A stretch of 64,000 nt of DNA from Streptomyces sp. Sge12 (GTDB taxonomy: Bacteria; Actinomycetota; Actinomycetes; Streptomycetales; Streptomycetaceae), in assembly GCF_002080455.1 (NCBI RefSeq), contig NZ_CP020555.1:4421501-4485500 (forward strand), written 5' to 3'. Under the pieces are notes generated by a model. The model was given only the letters and a program-made list of their open reading frames with translations. It was not told where the DNA came from and made no database searches. The position numbers were made by a program, and so were the translations under genes. Each line of letters starts with the position of its first letter. Position 1 is the first letter of the stretch. Below are positions 6,687 through 15,906 of the stretch, one piece after another.

Positions 6687-8771
6687 TCAGGCCGCGTCCC
6701 CTCGGGCGAGAGCCACCGGCAGGGCGGCCGCGTGCAGCACGGAGAGGCCCGAGACGGCGCGGGTGAGGCAGACGTACAGCCGGCGCAGCCCCGTCCGTTC
6801 GTCCGGCTCGCCGTCCACGATCGCCGCGGGCTCGTCCAGGACCACGTAGTCGTACTCCAGACCCTTCGCCAGCGACGCCGGCACCAGCGTCAGACGGGAC
6901 TGCGCGGTCGTCTCCTCGCCGGGGGACAGGTACGGCAGCCCGGCCGCCAGCAGGGCTTCGGCCAGGGCCGGGATCCGCGCGTCCGCCGCGATCAGGCCGA
7001 TCGAACCCTCGTGGGCCAGGGAGTCGCGGCAGGCGCCGACCACCGCCGCGTCGAGGTCCGCGGCCGCGGACTCCTCGATCCGCAGCGACCCGGGCGTCTC
7101 ACGGACCGAGGAGACCGGGGCCAGGCCCGGGGAGATCGACGGCAGCAGCCGGGAGGCGTAGGCGATCACCTCGCGCGGTACGCGGAAGCCCGCCGTGAGC
7201 TCCTCCAGCACCGCCTGCGGCTTGCCCAGGTGCGTGAGGGCCTCGTCCCAGCTGCGCGTGGCCCACGGGGTCGTGCCCTGCGCGAGGTCGCCGAGCACCG
7301 TCGCCGAGCCGGTGGTGCAGCGCCGGCCCACCGCCCGGTACTGCATCGGTGACAGGTCCTGGGCCTCGTCGAGGACCACGTGGCCCAGCGAGTGCGTCCG
7401 CTCCACCAGGTCGGCCGCCTCGTCGATCAGGACCAGGTCCGCCGCGGACCACTTCGCCGACTTCACGCTCCGGAAAGGCTTCGGCCACAGGAGCAGCTTC
7501 TGCTCGTCCTCGGTGAGGACGTCCGCCGCGTGCAGCGCGAGGAACTCGGGGTCGGACAGCAGGCGCAGGACCAGCTTCGCCGGTTCGACGGGCGGCCAGA
7601 TCTCCTTCACCGCCGCCTTCACGGCCGCGTTGCGGGCCACCGCGTCCTGCACCCGGTCGTCGGGCGCCTCGCCCGCCTGTTCCATCCGTACGAGCACCGC
7701 GTGCGCGATGCGCTGCGGCAGTGCCTCGCGGGCGGCGCCGTAGCGGATGTCGCGCTTCTGGAGTTCTTCGACCATCTCCTCCAGCTCGTACGCGGGCACC
7801 CGCCAGCGGCGCGAGCCGCGGACCACCATCAGCGGCTCCGTGGGGCGGGTGACGTGCGAGCGGACCGCGCGGCTCAGCACCTGCGCCATCCGGGCGTCGC
7901 CCTTGACGACGGCGGTTTCGGCGGCGTCCGTGCCGCGTACCTCCAGGCCGGGCCGGGCGACCAGGTCGTCGACGGTGGCCTGCTTGACCTCCAGCTCGCC
8001 CAGGGCCGGCAGGACCTGCTCGATGTAGTGCAGGAAGGAACGGTTCGGCCCGATGACCAGGGTGCCGGTGCGGGCGAGGCGGTCGCGGTGCGCGTAGAGC
8101 AGGTACGCGACCCGGTGCAGGCCGACCGCGGTCTTTCCGGTGCCCGGACCGCCCTGCACGCAGACGGAGCCGGACAGGCCGGAGCGGACGATTTCGTCCT
8201 GCTCGGGCTGGATCGTGGCCACGATGTCCCGCATCGGGCCGACGCGCGGGCGCTCGATCTCCTGCTGGAGCAGCTTGCTGACCGCGGCCGCCTCGGCGGG
8301 GTCGGACAGGTGCTCGTCCTCGTACGCGGTCAGCTCGCCGCCGGTGTACCCGAAGCGGCGGCGCAGGGAGATGTCCTGCGGGTCCTTCTTCGAGGCCCGG
8401 TAGAAGGGCTGGGACACGGGCGCGCGCCAGTCGATGACCATGGGGTCGCCGTCGGCGTCGTGGACGTGGCGGCGGCCGATGTAGAACTGCTCGCCCTCCG
8501 CGCCCTCGGCGAGTTCGGCGCCGGGTGCGTGCAGGTAGTTCAGGCGGCCGAAGAAGAGCGGGGTGTGGGCGAGGTCGGCGAGGGCCTTGATGCGGTCGTC
8601 GATCTGGGCCTGGAGGACGATCGCGTTGACCCAGTTCGCGGTGACGTCGCGGATGTCGAGGGCCTCGACGTCCTCGCGCATGGCGCGCAGGGCGGAGCGC
8701 GAGGCGGTGAGGTGGGCGCGTTCGCGGCCCAGCGGGTCGTCGTGCGTGGTCTCGGGGGCGTGCGCGGGCAC
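6687..8771 (-). CDS. helR: HelR/HelD-type RNA polymerase recycling motor (UvrD-like superfamily 1 ATPase)
   Basis: 694-residue ATPase that binds RNA polymerase and releases it from DNA or rifampicin. It has an N-terminal coiled-coil arm (DPLGRERAHLTASRSALRAM...), a conserved FYIGRRHVHD...MVIDWRAPVSQPFYRA region, Walker A GGPGTGKTA near residue 206, Walker B VVLDEAQDL near 464, and the C-terminal helicase block (LVPASLAKGLEYDYVVLDEP, LYVCLTRAVSGL). GTG at 8771 is selected by a GGAGGCAG ribosome site 6-10 nt upstream; longer in-frame extensions are non-conserved. HelR orthologs give intrinsic rifamycin tolerance and usually carry a rifamycin-associated element upstream. I could not identify that element here, so plain HelD function remains possible. 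Confidence 0.85.
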   Translation of the reverse strand: MPAHAPETTHDDPLGRERAHLTASRSALRAMREDVEALDIRDVTANWVNAIVLQAQIDDRIKALADLAHTPLFFGRLNYLHAPGAELAEGAEGEQFYIGRRHVHDADGDPMVIDWRAPVSQPFYRASKKDPQDISLRRRFGYTGGELTAYEDEHLSDPAEAAAVSKLLQQEIERPRVGPMRDIVATIQPEQDEIVRSGLSGSVCVQGGPGTGKTAVGLHRVAYLLYAHRDRLARTGTLVIGPNRSFLHYIEQVLPALGELEVKQATVDDLVARPGLEVRGTDAAETAVVKGDARMAQVLSRAVRSHVTRPTEPLMVVRGSRRWRVPAYELEEMVEELQKRDIRYGAAREALPQRIAHAVLVRMEQAGEAPDDRVQDAVARNAAVKAAVKEIWPPVEPAKLVLRLLSDPEFLALHAADVLTEDEQKLLLWPKPFRSVKSAKWSAADLVLIDEAADLVERTHSLGHVVLDEAQDLSPMQYRAVGRRCTTGSATVLGDLAQGTTPWATRSWDEALTHLGKPQAVLEELTAGFRVPREVIAYASRLLPSISPGLAPVSSVRETPGSLRIEESAAADLDAAVVGACRDSLAHEGSIGLIAADARIPALAEALLAAGLPYLSPGEETTAQSRLTLVPASLAKGLEYDYVVLDEPAAIVDGEPDERTGLRRLYVCLTRAVSGLSVLHAAALPVALARGDAA

Positions 8772-9104
8772 GGGACTGCCTCCAGCTGCTGGGTGCGGAA
8801 CAGATGGCCCGCCGGTTTCCGGCCGGAGGGCGGCTCTCCCCGATGAGGCGGTGGGAGGCGGCAAGAGCGGAGATTCTAGCCACGGGTGCGGTGCGGCGCG
8901 AATGGATAAACGGGTGGCGGGCACGGGCGCCGGGGGCGGGCGGCAGGGGCCCCGGGGGGCGTTGAGCCGGTGTCATACCGGGGAGTGTCAGACCTCGGTA
9001 GCTCCCCCTAGGGGTGCGCATGCGACGGGAGGAGGACCCGGGGACCGGTGAGGTTCCCTCCCGGGAGCGATGTGCGGGGCGACGCGAAAACGCACCATGG
9101 ATCC
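8772..9104. other. Divergent intergenic region upstream of helR and a small gene
   Basis: 333 bp without a convincing gene. It holds the helR leader and the promoter region of the 61-aa gene. A perfect palindrome CCCCTAGGGG lies at 9005-9014, and the 9040-9070 stretch is purine/pyrimidine mirrored (GGTTCCCTCCCGGGAGC). I found no recognisable rifamycin-associated element. Confidence 0.5.
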
Positions 9105-9290
9105 ATGAGCACCGCAACCTTCACCCCGATCCGGGGCGGCCGCCCGAGCGGCGCCGCCGACACCTCCGATTCCCGTCCGCGCCAGGGCCTCGGCGGCATG
9201 CTGCGCGCCGTCAGGATCTTCGCGGCGACCGCCGTCAGCGTCGTCGTCCTCGGTGAATACGCCGAGGACGCGGGCGTCATACGTCACTGA
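9105..9290 (+). CDS. Small hypothetical protein, 61 aa
   Basis: 61-residue product beginning MSTATFTPIRGGRPSG and containing one moderately hydrophobic segment (MLRAVRIFAATAVSVVVLGEYAE). It could be a small membrane-associated peptide. The ATG at 9105 is preferred over an upstream in-frame ATG because the preceding codons look like leader. No family recognised. It lies in a divergent context with helR, 69 nt before the GT87-like gene. Confidence 0.5.
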   Translation: MSTATFTPIRGGRPSGAADTSDSRPRQGLGGMLRAVRIFAATAVSVVVLGEYAEDAGVIRH

Positions 9291-9359
9291 CCTGCGGGCC
9301 CGCTGCCCGGCCCGGGCGGGCTCGCGCGGCACGTCCACTGATCCACTAGGGTCACGCGG

Positions 9360-10127
9360 GTGACCCGGAGCCCCGTTCCCAGCCGCTCGCCGTCGCCTCT
9401 GGCCGATGTGCTGCTGACCGGCTCGCTGCTGGTGCTGGGCGTGCTCTGCATCGCCCTGCGCATCCCGGTGGCCGACGCTCTCGTCGAAGGCTTCTCCGCC
9501 GCCGAATGGGGGCCGCCCGCCGCCTATCCGCCGTTCGCGGCGATCCTGTTCACTCCGGCCGCATGGCTGCCGGCCGGCGCGCTGAAGGCCTTCCTCGTCC
9601 TCGGCAACGCGGGCCTGCTCGCGCTCCTGATCACGCTGTCCTGCCGCCTCGCGGGACTGCGGTCCCGGCCCGGGCCCGTGCTGGCCGCGACCATCGTGGG
9701 GCTGTGGCTGCAACCGCTGTTCCAGGCTCCGCTGCCCGGCCAGATCAACCTGGCCTTCGCCTGCCTGGTCCTGTGGGACCTCGGCCGGCCCCGCTCGGCG
9801 CTCGGCAAGGGCTTCGCGCTGGGCGTCGCCGCCGGGATCACCCTCGCCCCGGCGGCCATCGCCGCGTACCTCCTGCTGACCCGCCGCGTCCGGGCCGGGC
9901 TCACGGCCCTGGCGGCGTCGGCGGGCACCGCCCTGCTCGGGCTGCTGGTCCTCCCGGAGGCGTCCGCCGCCTTCTGGACCGGGCAACTGCCCGCCGCAGC
10001 CCGGGCCCTGGTCCTGGACTGGCCGCCCCTGTGGGTGTGGTGCGCGCCCTTACTGGCCGTCCTCGCAGCCCGCGCCGGCCGGGGTCAGTCGCTGGCCAGC
10101 AGCTCGTCGGCGTCCATGATCCGGTAG
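9360..10127 (+). CDS. GT87 (DUF2029)-like membrane protein, shortened, contains a TTA codon
   Basis: 255-residue multi-span membrane protein resembling the first half of polyprenyl-phosphate-mannose-type GT87 mannosyltransferases: IPVADALVEGF, YPPFAAILFTPAAWLPAG, GQINLAFACLVLWDLGR, LGVAAGITLAPAAIAAYLLLTRR. Family members are usually about 400 residues, so the C-terminal half is missing. The end (after LAARAGRG) reads into the oppositely oriented helicase gene, overlapping it by 43 bp. A leucine TTA at 10050-10052 is in frame, implying need for the bldA tRNA. GTG 9360 follows TAGGGT by 7 nt (leaderless style). It may be a truncated remnant. Confidence 0.62.
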   Translation: MTRSPVPSRSPSPLADVLLTGSLLVLGVLCIALRIPVADALVEGFSAAEWGPPAAYPPFAAILFTPAAWLPAGALKAFLVLGNAGLLALLITLSCRLAGLRSRPGPVLAATIVGLWLQPLFQAPLPGQINLAFACLVLWDLGRPRSALGKGFALGVAAGITLAPAAIAAYLLLTRRVRAGLTALAASAGTALLGLLVLPEASAAFWTGQLPAAARALVLDWPPLWVWCAPLLAVLAARAGRGQSLASSSSASMIR

Positions 10128-11728
10128 GCGTAGCCCTGCTCGGCGAGGAACCGCTGGCGGTGCGCCGCGAAGTCCTGGTCGATCGTGTCGCGCGCGACGA
10201 CCGAGTAGAACCGCGCCTCGTGGCCGTCCGCCTTCGGCCGCAGCACGCGGCCCAGGCGCTGGGCCTCCTCCTGCCGGGAGCCGAAGGTGCCCGACACCTG
10301 GATGGCCACGGTGGCCTCGGGCAGGTCGATGGAGAAGTTCGCGACCTTCGACACGACCAGCACGCTGATCTCGCCCTCGCGGAAGGCGTTGAAGAGCTTC
10401 TCGCGCTGCGCGTTGGAGGTCTCGCCCTTGATGACGGGCGCGTCCAGGTGCTCGCCCAGTTCGTCGAGCTGGTCGATGTACTGGCCGATCACCAGGGTCT
10501 GCTCACCGCGGTGCTTGGCCACGAGGGCCTCGGTGACCTTCCGCTTCGTCGCCGTCGTCGCGCAGAAGCGGTACTTCTCCTCCGTCTCGGCGGTGGCGTA
10601 CGCGAGCCGCTCCGACTCCGTCAGATTGACCCGGACCTCCACGCAGTCGGCGGGCGCGATGTAGCCCTGCGCCTCGATCTCCTTCCACGGGGCGTCGAAC
10701 CGCTTCGGCCCGATGAGCGAGAAGACGTCCGACTCCCGCCCGTCCTCGCGCACCAGCGTCGCGGTCAGGCCGAGCCGGCGGCGCGCCTGGAGGTCGGCGG
10801 TGAACTTGAAGACCGGCGCGGGCAGCAGGTGCACCTCGTCGTAGACGATCAGGCCCCAGTCCCGGGAGTCGAAGAGCTCCAGGTGCGGGTAGACGCCCTT
10901 CCGCTTCGTCGTCAGGACCTGGTACGTGGCGATGGTGACGGGCCGGATCTCCTTGCGGGTGCCGGAGTACTCACCGATCTCGTCCTCCGTCAGCGAGGTC
11001 CGCTTCACCAGCTCGTGCTTCCACTGGCGGGCCGAGACGGTGTTCGTCACCAGGATCAGCGTCGTCGCCTTGGCCATCGCCATGGCCCCCGCGCCGACCA
11101 GCGTCTTGCCGGCGCCGCAGGGCAGCACGACCACGCCGGAGCCGCCGTGCCAGAAGCCCTCGACGGCCTGCTGCTGGTACGGGCGCAGGGCCCAGCCGTT
11201 CTCGGCGAGGTCGATCGGGTGCGCCTCGCCGTCCACGTAGCCGGCGAGGTCCTCGGCGGGCCAGCCCAGCTTGAGCAGGGTCTGCTTGATCTGCCCGCGC
11301 TCGGAGGGGTGCACGGCCACGGTGTCGGCGTCGAGCCGCGCACCGACGAGCGGGGCGACCTTCTTGGACCGCAGGATCTCCTCCAGCACCGGCCGGTCGG
11401 TGCTGGTCAGCACGAGTCCGTGCACGGGGTGCTTGGAGAGGGTGAGGCGGCCGTAGCGCGCCATGGTCTCGGCGACGTCGACGAGGAGCGCGTGCGGGAC
11501 GGGGTAGCGGGAGTACTCGACGAGCGCGTCGACGACCTGCTCGGCGTCATGGCCGGCGGCCCGGGCGTTCCACAGGCCGAGCGGGGTGATCCGGTAGGTG
11601 TGGATGTGCTCGGGAGCCCGCTCCAGCTCGGCGAAGGGGGCGATGGCGCGCCGGGCGGCTCCGGCGAGCTCGTGGTCGACTTCGAGGAGGAGGGTTTTGT
11701 CGCTCTGGACGATGAGTGGACCATTCAC
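10085..11728 (-). CDS. XPB-type DNA repair helicase
   Basis: 547-residue superfamily 2 helicase of the bacterial/archaeal XPB group. The N-terminal helicase-associated domain contains IHTYRITPLGLWNARAAG. Walker A is PCGAGKTLVG near residue 200, the DEVH box is YDEVHLL near 295, and motif VI is QRLGRVLRPK. A typical C-terminus (RFYSVVARDTIDQDFAAHRQRFL) is present. Expected to unwind DNA 3'->5' in nucleotide excision repair or transcription-linked repair. The GTG start at 11728 gives a full-length protein. Its 3' end overlaps the convergent GT87-like gene by 43 bp. Confidence 0.93.
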   Translation of the reverse strand: MNGPLIVQSDKTLLLEVDHELAGAARRAIAPFAELERAPEHIHTYRITPLGLWNARAAGHDAEQVVDALVEYSRYPVPHALLVDVAETMARYGRLTLSKHPVHGLVLTSTDRPVLEEILRSKKVAPLVGARLDADTVAVHPSERGQIKQTLLKLGWPAEDLAGYVDGEAHPIDLAENGWALRPYQQQAVEGFWHGGSGVVVLPCGAGKTLVGAGAMAMAKATTLILVTNTVSARQWKHELVKRTSLTEDEIGEYSGTRKEIRPVTIATYQVLTTKRKGVYPHLELFDSRDWGLIVYDEVHLLPAPVFKFTADLQARRRLGLTATLVREDGRESDVFSLIGPKRFDAPWKEIEAQGYIAPADCVEVRVNLTESERLAYATAETEEKYRFCATTATKRKVTEALVAKHRGEQTLVIGQYIDQLDELGEHLDAPVIKGETSNAQREKLFNAFREGEISVLVVSKVANFSIDLPEATVAIQVSGTFGSRQEEAQRLGRVLRPKADGHEARFYSVVARDTIDQDFAAHRQRFLAEQGYAYRIMDADELLASD

Positions 11729-11958
11729 GCGCGGCGCCCCGTTTCATTCAGGTCAAACCTCCAGTGTGCCGTACGGCGGGAAGGCTGGGAACACGCCGCT
11801 TCGGCGGGGCAGGCCGGCGGCGGTGCCGGGCAGGTGTTCCGGGGCCGAACGGGTAGACGACGGTGCTGATGGTGATGGCCGGTGATGTTGCGCCGGGGTG
11901 TCGTGGGTGCGCGTCGTACGGTGGCCGTCGCTGCCAGGCGACCTCGGAACGGACCCTC

Positions 11959-12501
11959 ATGACGCACACAAGCTGGGACCGCACGCTCTTCAGCACCTCC
12001 TCGGCTCCCACCACCACCATCACCCACGACACCGGCCTGCTCCTGCTCCGGCTCGTGGTCGGCCTCAGCATGGCCGGCCACGGGGCGATGAAGCTCTTCG
12101 GCTGGTTCGGCGGCCCGGGCCTCACCGCGACCGGCAAGGGCTTCACGATGGCCGGCTACCCCGCCGGGGACGCCATGGCCGTCATCGCCGGTCTCTCCGA
12201 GACCCTCGGCGGCCTCGGGCTGGCCCTCGGCCTGCTCACCCCGCTCGCCGGAGCGGCCCTGACCGGCATCTTCATCAACGTCCTCGACGTCCGGGGACTC
12301 GGCGCCTACTTCCCGCCCAAGGGCGTGGAGCTCGAAGTGGTGCTGTTCGCCGCGGTCGTCGCCCTCACCCTCACCGGCCCGGGCCGCTTCGCCGTCGACC
12401 ACTACCTCCCGGTGCTGCGCGAGTCCCGGCCCCGCTACGCCCTGCTCGCCCTGCTGGTGGGTGTGGTCGCGGGATTCATCGTCCTGCTCATCCGGGACTG
12501 A
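11959..12501 (+). CDS. DoxX-family membrane protein
   Basis: 180-residue integral membrane protein with the DoxX/SURF4-like fold: GLLLLRLVVGLSMAGHGAMKLFGWFGGPGL, then FTMAGYPAGDAMAVIAGLSETLGGLGLALGLLTPLAG, and two more helices, the last at the C-terminus (ALLALLVGVVAGFIVLLI). DoxX proteins are linked to thiosulfate/redox and oxidative-stress complexes; the actual role is uncertain. The ATG at 11959 is chosen at MTHTSWDR; the upstream frame is non-conserved. Monocistronic, divergent from the XPB gene. Confidence 0.85.
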   Translation: MTHTSWDRTLFSTSSAPTTTITHDTGLLLLRLVVGLSMAGHGAMKLFGWFGGPGLTATGKGFTMAGYPAGDAMAVIAGLSETLGGLGLALGLLTPLAGAALTGIFINVLDVRGLGAYFPPKGVELEVVLFAAVVALTLTGPGRFAVDHYLPVLRESRPRYALLALLVGVVAGFIVLLIRD

Positions 12502-12613
12502 ACCGCCCCGGACCGGACCGCCCCGGACCGGACCGCCCCGCGGACCGGACCGCCCCCCGGACCGCCCCCCGGACCGCCCCGCCCCCGGCCCGGCCCTCCC
12601 CGGCCTCCCGGAC
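12502..12613. repeat. Low-complexity tandem array of CCGGACCGGACCGCCCC units
   Basis: Irregular 5-17 nt repeats of CCGGA/CCGCCCC between the DoxX stop and the convergent DUF4291 stop. No gene in it. It may serve as a sink for transcription from both sides or be a slippage product. Confidence 0.7.
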
Positions 12614-12620
12614 CGCCGGG

Positions 12621-13217
12621 CTACGCGCCCAGGTGCGGCAGCGGCCCCACCGGGTACGGGGTCTCCACGGGCAGCAGGGCCCGCGCGGCCGCCGCGTCCC
12701 CGGACCCGAGCAGGCCGCGGATCTCCCGCGCCAGCCCGGTCACCTCACGGATCCCGACCGTCCACTCGTCGGCGTAGGCCCGCGACGCCGGACCGGACAG
12801 GCCCAGCTGGAGCGAGCGGTAGGGCAGCGGCTTCAGCGCAAGGTCCCGCTCGGGGTCCCACTGGACCCGGGCGGGCGCCCCGCGCAGCGCTTCCTTCCAG
12901 GCCTCCCGGTCCGCGTGCACGCCCCGCGCGTAGTGCGACAGGCAGGCGTCGCGCAGGGCCCGGTCGAAGCCCTCGCGGGTGATCTCGATCGCCAGCACCG
13001 TCTCCTGGCCCTCCTTGGACCCCCAGCCGCAGCGGTACATCATCCACAGGAACGACGGCTTGATCCACGTCATCCGCTCCCGCTTCCACGCGGGCGGGAA
13101 GCGCCCGTCGCGGGCGGCCGGCACCCCGAGCGCCGGGGAGTAGGCCTGGTACACCGTGACGGTGGTGTCGGTGTGCGCCGCGCGGATCTGGCGGTTCGGT
13201 ACGTGCTCGTCGGACAT
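12621..13217 (-). CDS. DUF4291 domain-containing protein
   Basis: 198-residue protein clearly of the DUF4291 family: HVPNRQIRAAHTDTTVTVYQAYSPALG at the start, then RMTWIKPSFLWMMYRCGWGSKEGQE and QWDPERDLALKPLPYRSLQLGLSG. Cytoplasmic with no known enzymatic activity; in some eukaryotic and bacterial fusions it accompanies nucleic-acid-related domains. Length matches the family. The ATG at 13217 precedes the conserved block. Converges with DoxX across the tandem-repeat gap. Confidence 0.9.
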   Translation of the reverse strand: MSDEHVPNRQIRAAHTDTTVTVYQAYSPALGVPAARDGRFPPAWKRERMTWIKPSFLWMMYRCGWGSKEGQETVLAIEITREGFDRALRDACLSHYARGVHADREAWKEALRGAPARVQWDPERDLALKPLPYRSLQLGLSGPASRAYADEWTVGIREVTGLAREIRGLLGSGDAAAARALLPVETPYPVGPLPHLGA

Positions 13218-13333
13218 GGGCCCAGGATGACGGCACGTCACCCTGCTGACCATCGGTTTTCGCCGCGGCCGCGGGCGCGGCCGAGACGGTGGCCGCGAAG
13301 GCGGGGGCGGCCGCGGGCCGGGGGCGTCCGCTC

Positions 13334-15775
13334 CTACACCTGGTCGTCCGCCAGCTCCGCGACACCGGTGATCCGGTGCAGCGCGTACGTCCGTACCTCG
13401 TCCGCCGTGTGGTCGTAGCCGGTGACGAAGCCGCCCTCCACCCGGACCGGGGCGATGACCCGCTGGCTCGCCGAGCCCTCCGCGTTCACGTACCCGATCC
13501 ACACCGCCGACCCGGTCAGCGCGGCCGCCTGCACCGTGGCCAGGGTCTCCGCCGCACTCGTGCGCGGCAGTTCGCCCGGCGCCCCGGCCGCGGAGGGCGT
13601 CGCGGGCTCCTTGCGCACGGCCGTCGCCGCGAGGTCGCCCGCGCGGATCGCCCGTACGGCCGCCGCCAGCAGCGCCCGGTCCGGCACCGGCGGGCCGTCC
13701 GGCACCGGTACGGGCGCCGAGCGGGCCGGAGTGCGGTGGGCATCGGCCCGCGCCACCAGCACGTCGCCGGTACGGGACTCCGCGGCCGGTGCGTAACCCA
13801 TCGCCCGCAACCCCTCCAGCAGGACGGTCGGTTCGGCCTGCGCGGCCAGCACCGTCGGCGCGAGGCGGCGCAGCCCCAGCCCGGCCGAGCGCTTGTCGGC
13901 GAGGATCTCGCCCAGCATCGCGTCGTCGTCGCAGCGCACGTACGAGGAGGCCGCGCCGACCCGCAGGTGGCCGTGCCGACGGGCCACGTCGTCGATCAGG
14001 TAGGCCAGCGGCTGCGGTACGGGCGTACGGCTGTGCTCCTTGAGGAAGGCGTGCAGGTCGGCGGCGGCGTGGCCGGCGTCCAGGGCCCGGCGCACCGAGC
14101 CGGGCGTGAACCGGTACACCGTCGCACCACCCTTGGACTCCACGTCCGCGAGCACGGACAGGGTGTCGCCCAGCGGGCGGCGCAGCGGGCCGGGGGCCAC
14201 CGCCGTCAGGTCCGCCTGGAGCAGCACGTGGTCCACCGGCTCCGGCAGCAGCGGGGCCAGCAGCGGCGCCGGGTCGCGGTGCTCCAGCAGGGCCCGGCCG
14301 GGCCCGGACAGGGCGCCGCGGCCGGTCACGCCGAGGACCTCGGCCTCGGTCAGCACCCAGCGCGCGAGGCGGGCCCGCAGGTCGCTCGCGCCGCGTACGG
14401 GGCGCTCCCAGGCGAGCCGTGCCAGCAGAATCTCGGGGTCGGGCGAGCCGCCCTCGGGCAGCTCCCCGAGCAGTTCCAGCACGCGCCGGCGCACCTCGGG
14501 GGCGGCGGAGCGGTCGAGTTCGGGGCCGAGCGCGGAGAGCGTGCGCCCCTTGGCGTCCTGCTCGCCGACCAGCGGGGCCGTGCGGGTGGCCGGCAGCCAG
14601 GCCGCCGCGAGCTGCGACCAGCGCTCGGCGGGCGGCAGGTCGACCCAGTCGTCGAAGGCCGGGGTGGGCGCGTACCGCTCGTCCGCCTCGCCGTCGCTGG
14701 CCAGCAGCCCGGCCGCGTAGGCCAGTTCGATCCAGAAGGCCGCCTGCGGCTCGGTCGTGTCCAGCAGGGCCGCGGCCCGCTTCAGGTCCCGTACGGACAG
14801 CCCGCCCGCGCGCAGCACCGGCGGACCGGCGTGCTCCCAGGACTTCACCAGCTCCTCGACGGTGGCCAGCGCGGCCAGCGCCTGGCCGGCGGCGTTCGCG
14901 TCCACAAGCTGTGGACGGTGCTCGCGGGCCGCGGGCACCGGCGGGGCCACCGGCGCGGTGTGCCGGTGCGCGAGCCCGCCGCGCAGGTGCAGCGCCACCT
15001 CGCGGGGCAGTACGACGGTCCGCGCCGTCGCGGGCAGCAGCAGCCCCCGGTCGCGCAGCCAGCGCACCGGCGGCGTCGGATTCGGGGTCACCTCCCCGTA
15101 CGGCGGCCCCCACACGAGCCGGCCCAGCACCTGGTGCGCCTCCGCCGGGGCCTCGTCCAGCAGCGCGGACATCCGCTGCGGGTCGGTGAACAGCCCGGTC
15201 AGCGCGGTCACCGCGGACACCGGGTCGTGGGTGGCGGGCAGCCCGACGGCCGCCACGATCTCCTGCACCCGGGTCGGCGACATCCCGGAGGTGGCCTCCG
15301 CGACGGTCGGCCCGAGGCCGGTGGGGGAGGGGCGGGAGGCGGCCGGGGCGAGCAGCTCGCGCGCGGTGCGGACCAGCCGCAGCCGCTCCTCGTCGCCCCA
15401 CACCAGGGCCTGGTCGCGCAGGGTGGCCAGCGCGTCGGGGAGCGCGGCGCGGGCCCGTTCGTCCTCGCCGCCCGTCAGCAATCCCTCCAGCACCGGGTAC
15501 GGGCACGGGTCCGGAGCCACCGCGAGCGCCTCGGCGGTCTGCAGGGCGAACCGGTCCAGCCGGTCCAGGGCCCGCACCACCGACGCCCGGGTCCCGGCAC
15601 GGGTGGCCAGTTGGGTCACGTCGCCCGGCACCGGGCCGAGCAGGTCCGGCCGGGCGCGCAACAGGGCCGCGAGCGCCGCGTCGTCACGGGTGCGCAACGC
15701 CTCGGCGAGTGAACGCGGGGAGCTTCCCGCCGGGCTCCCGCCGGCGGATCCCGCCGCAGTGCTTGCCTCGGGCAC
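13334..15775 (-). CDS. Helicase-associated (XPB/Ssl2-like) and WYL-like domain protein
   Basis: 813-residue actinobacterial protein without helicase motor motifs. It has a helical N-terminal half, then the XPB/Ssl2-like middle domain (PF13625-type; VDHVLLQADLTAVAPGPL ... VYRFTPGSVRRALDAGH). The C-terminal WYL-like fold is AVWIGYVNAEGSASQRVIAPVRVEGGFVTGYDHTADEVRTYALHRITG. WYL folds often sense nucleic acids or nucleotides in DNA-damage and defence regulators. The GTG at 15775 follows an ideal AGGAGG, six bases away, so it is preferred to the ATG at 15820. Likely DNA repair or regulation; role unproven. Confidence 0.8.
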   Translation of the reverse strand: MPEASTAAGSAGGSPAGSSPRSLAEALRTRDDAALAALLRARPDLLGPVPGDVTQLATRAGTRASVVRALDRLDRFALQTAEALAVAPDPCPYPVLEGLLTGGEDERARAALPDALATLRDQALVWGDEERLRLVRTARELLAPAASRPSPTGLGPTVAEATSGMSPTRVQEIVAAVGLPATHDPVSAVTALTGLFTDPQRMSALLDEAPAEAHQVLGRLVWGPPYGEVTPNPTPPVRWLRDRGLLLPATARTVVLPREVALHLRGGLAHRHTAPVAPPVPAAREHRPQLVDANAAGQALAALATVEELVKSWEHAGPPVLRAGGLSVRDLKRAAALLDTTEPQAAFWIELAYAAGLLASDGEADERYAPTPAFDDWVDLPPAERWSQLAAAWLPATRTAPLVGEQDAKGRTLSALGPELDRSAAPEVRRRVLELLGELPEGGSPDPEILLARLAWERPVRGASDLRARLARWVLTEAEVLGVTGRGALSGPGRALLEHRDPAPLLAPLLPEPVDHVLLQADLTAVAPGPLRRPLGDTLSVLADVESKGGATVYRFTPGSVRRALDAGHAAADLHAFLKEHSRTPVPQPLAYLIDDVARRHGHLRVGAASSYVRCDDDAMLGEILADKRSAGLGLRRLAPTVLAAQAEPTVLLEGLRAMGYAPAAESRTGDVLVARADAHRTPARSAPVPVPDGPPVPDRALLAAAVRAIRAGDLAATAVRKEPATPSAAGAPGELPRTSAAETLATVQAAALTGSAVWIGYVNAEGSASQRVIAPVRVEGGFVTGYDHTADEVRTYALHRITGVAELADDQV

Positions 15776-15906
15776 AGTCGCCTCCTGGTCGCGTCGGCCG
15801 GTCAGTCGGCCGGTCCCCATCCGGTCAACGGTATCCGCTGCGCCCGCAGCAGCTCCACGGGCGCACGCGCTACCTTCGGGTCAGGGGGTAAGGGAGGAGC
15901 CTGGGC

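Noticed and set aside
12502..12613. Short open frame in the repeats after DoxX
   Set aside because: Its translation is a Pro/Asp/Arg repeat produced by the tandem DNA array; no ribosome site.
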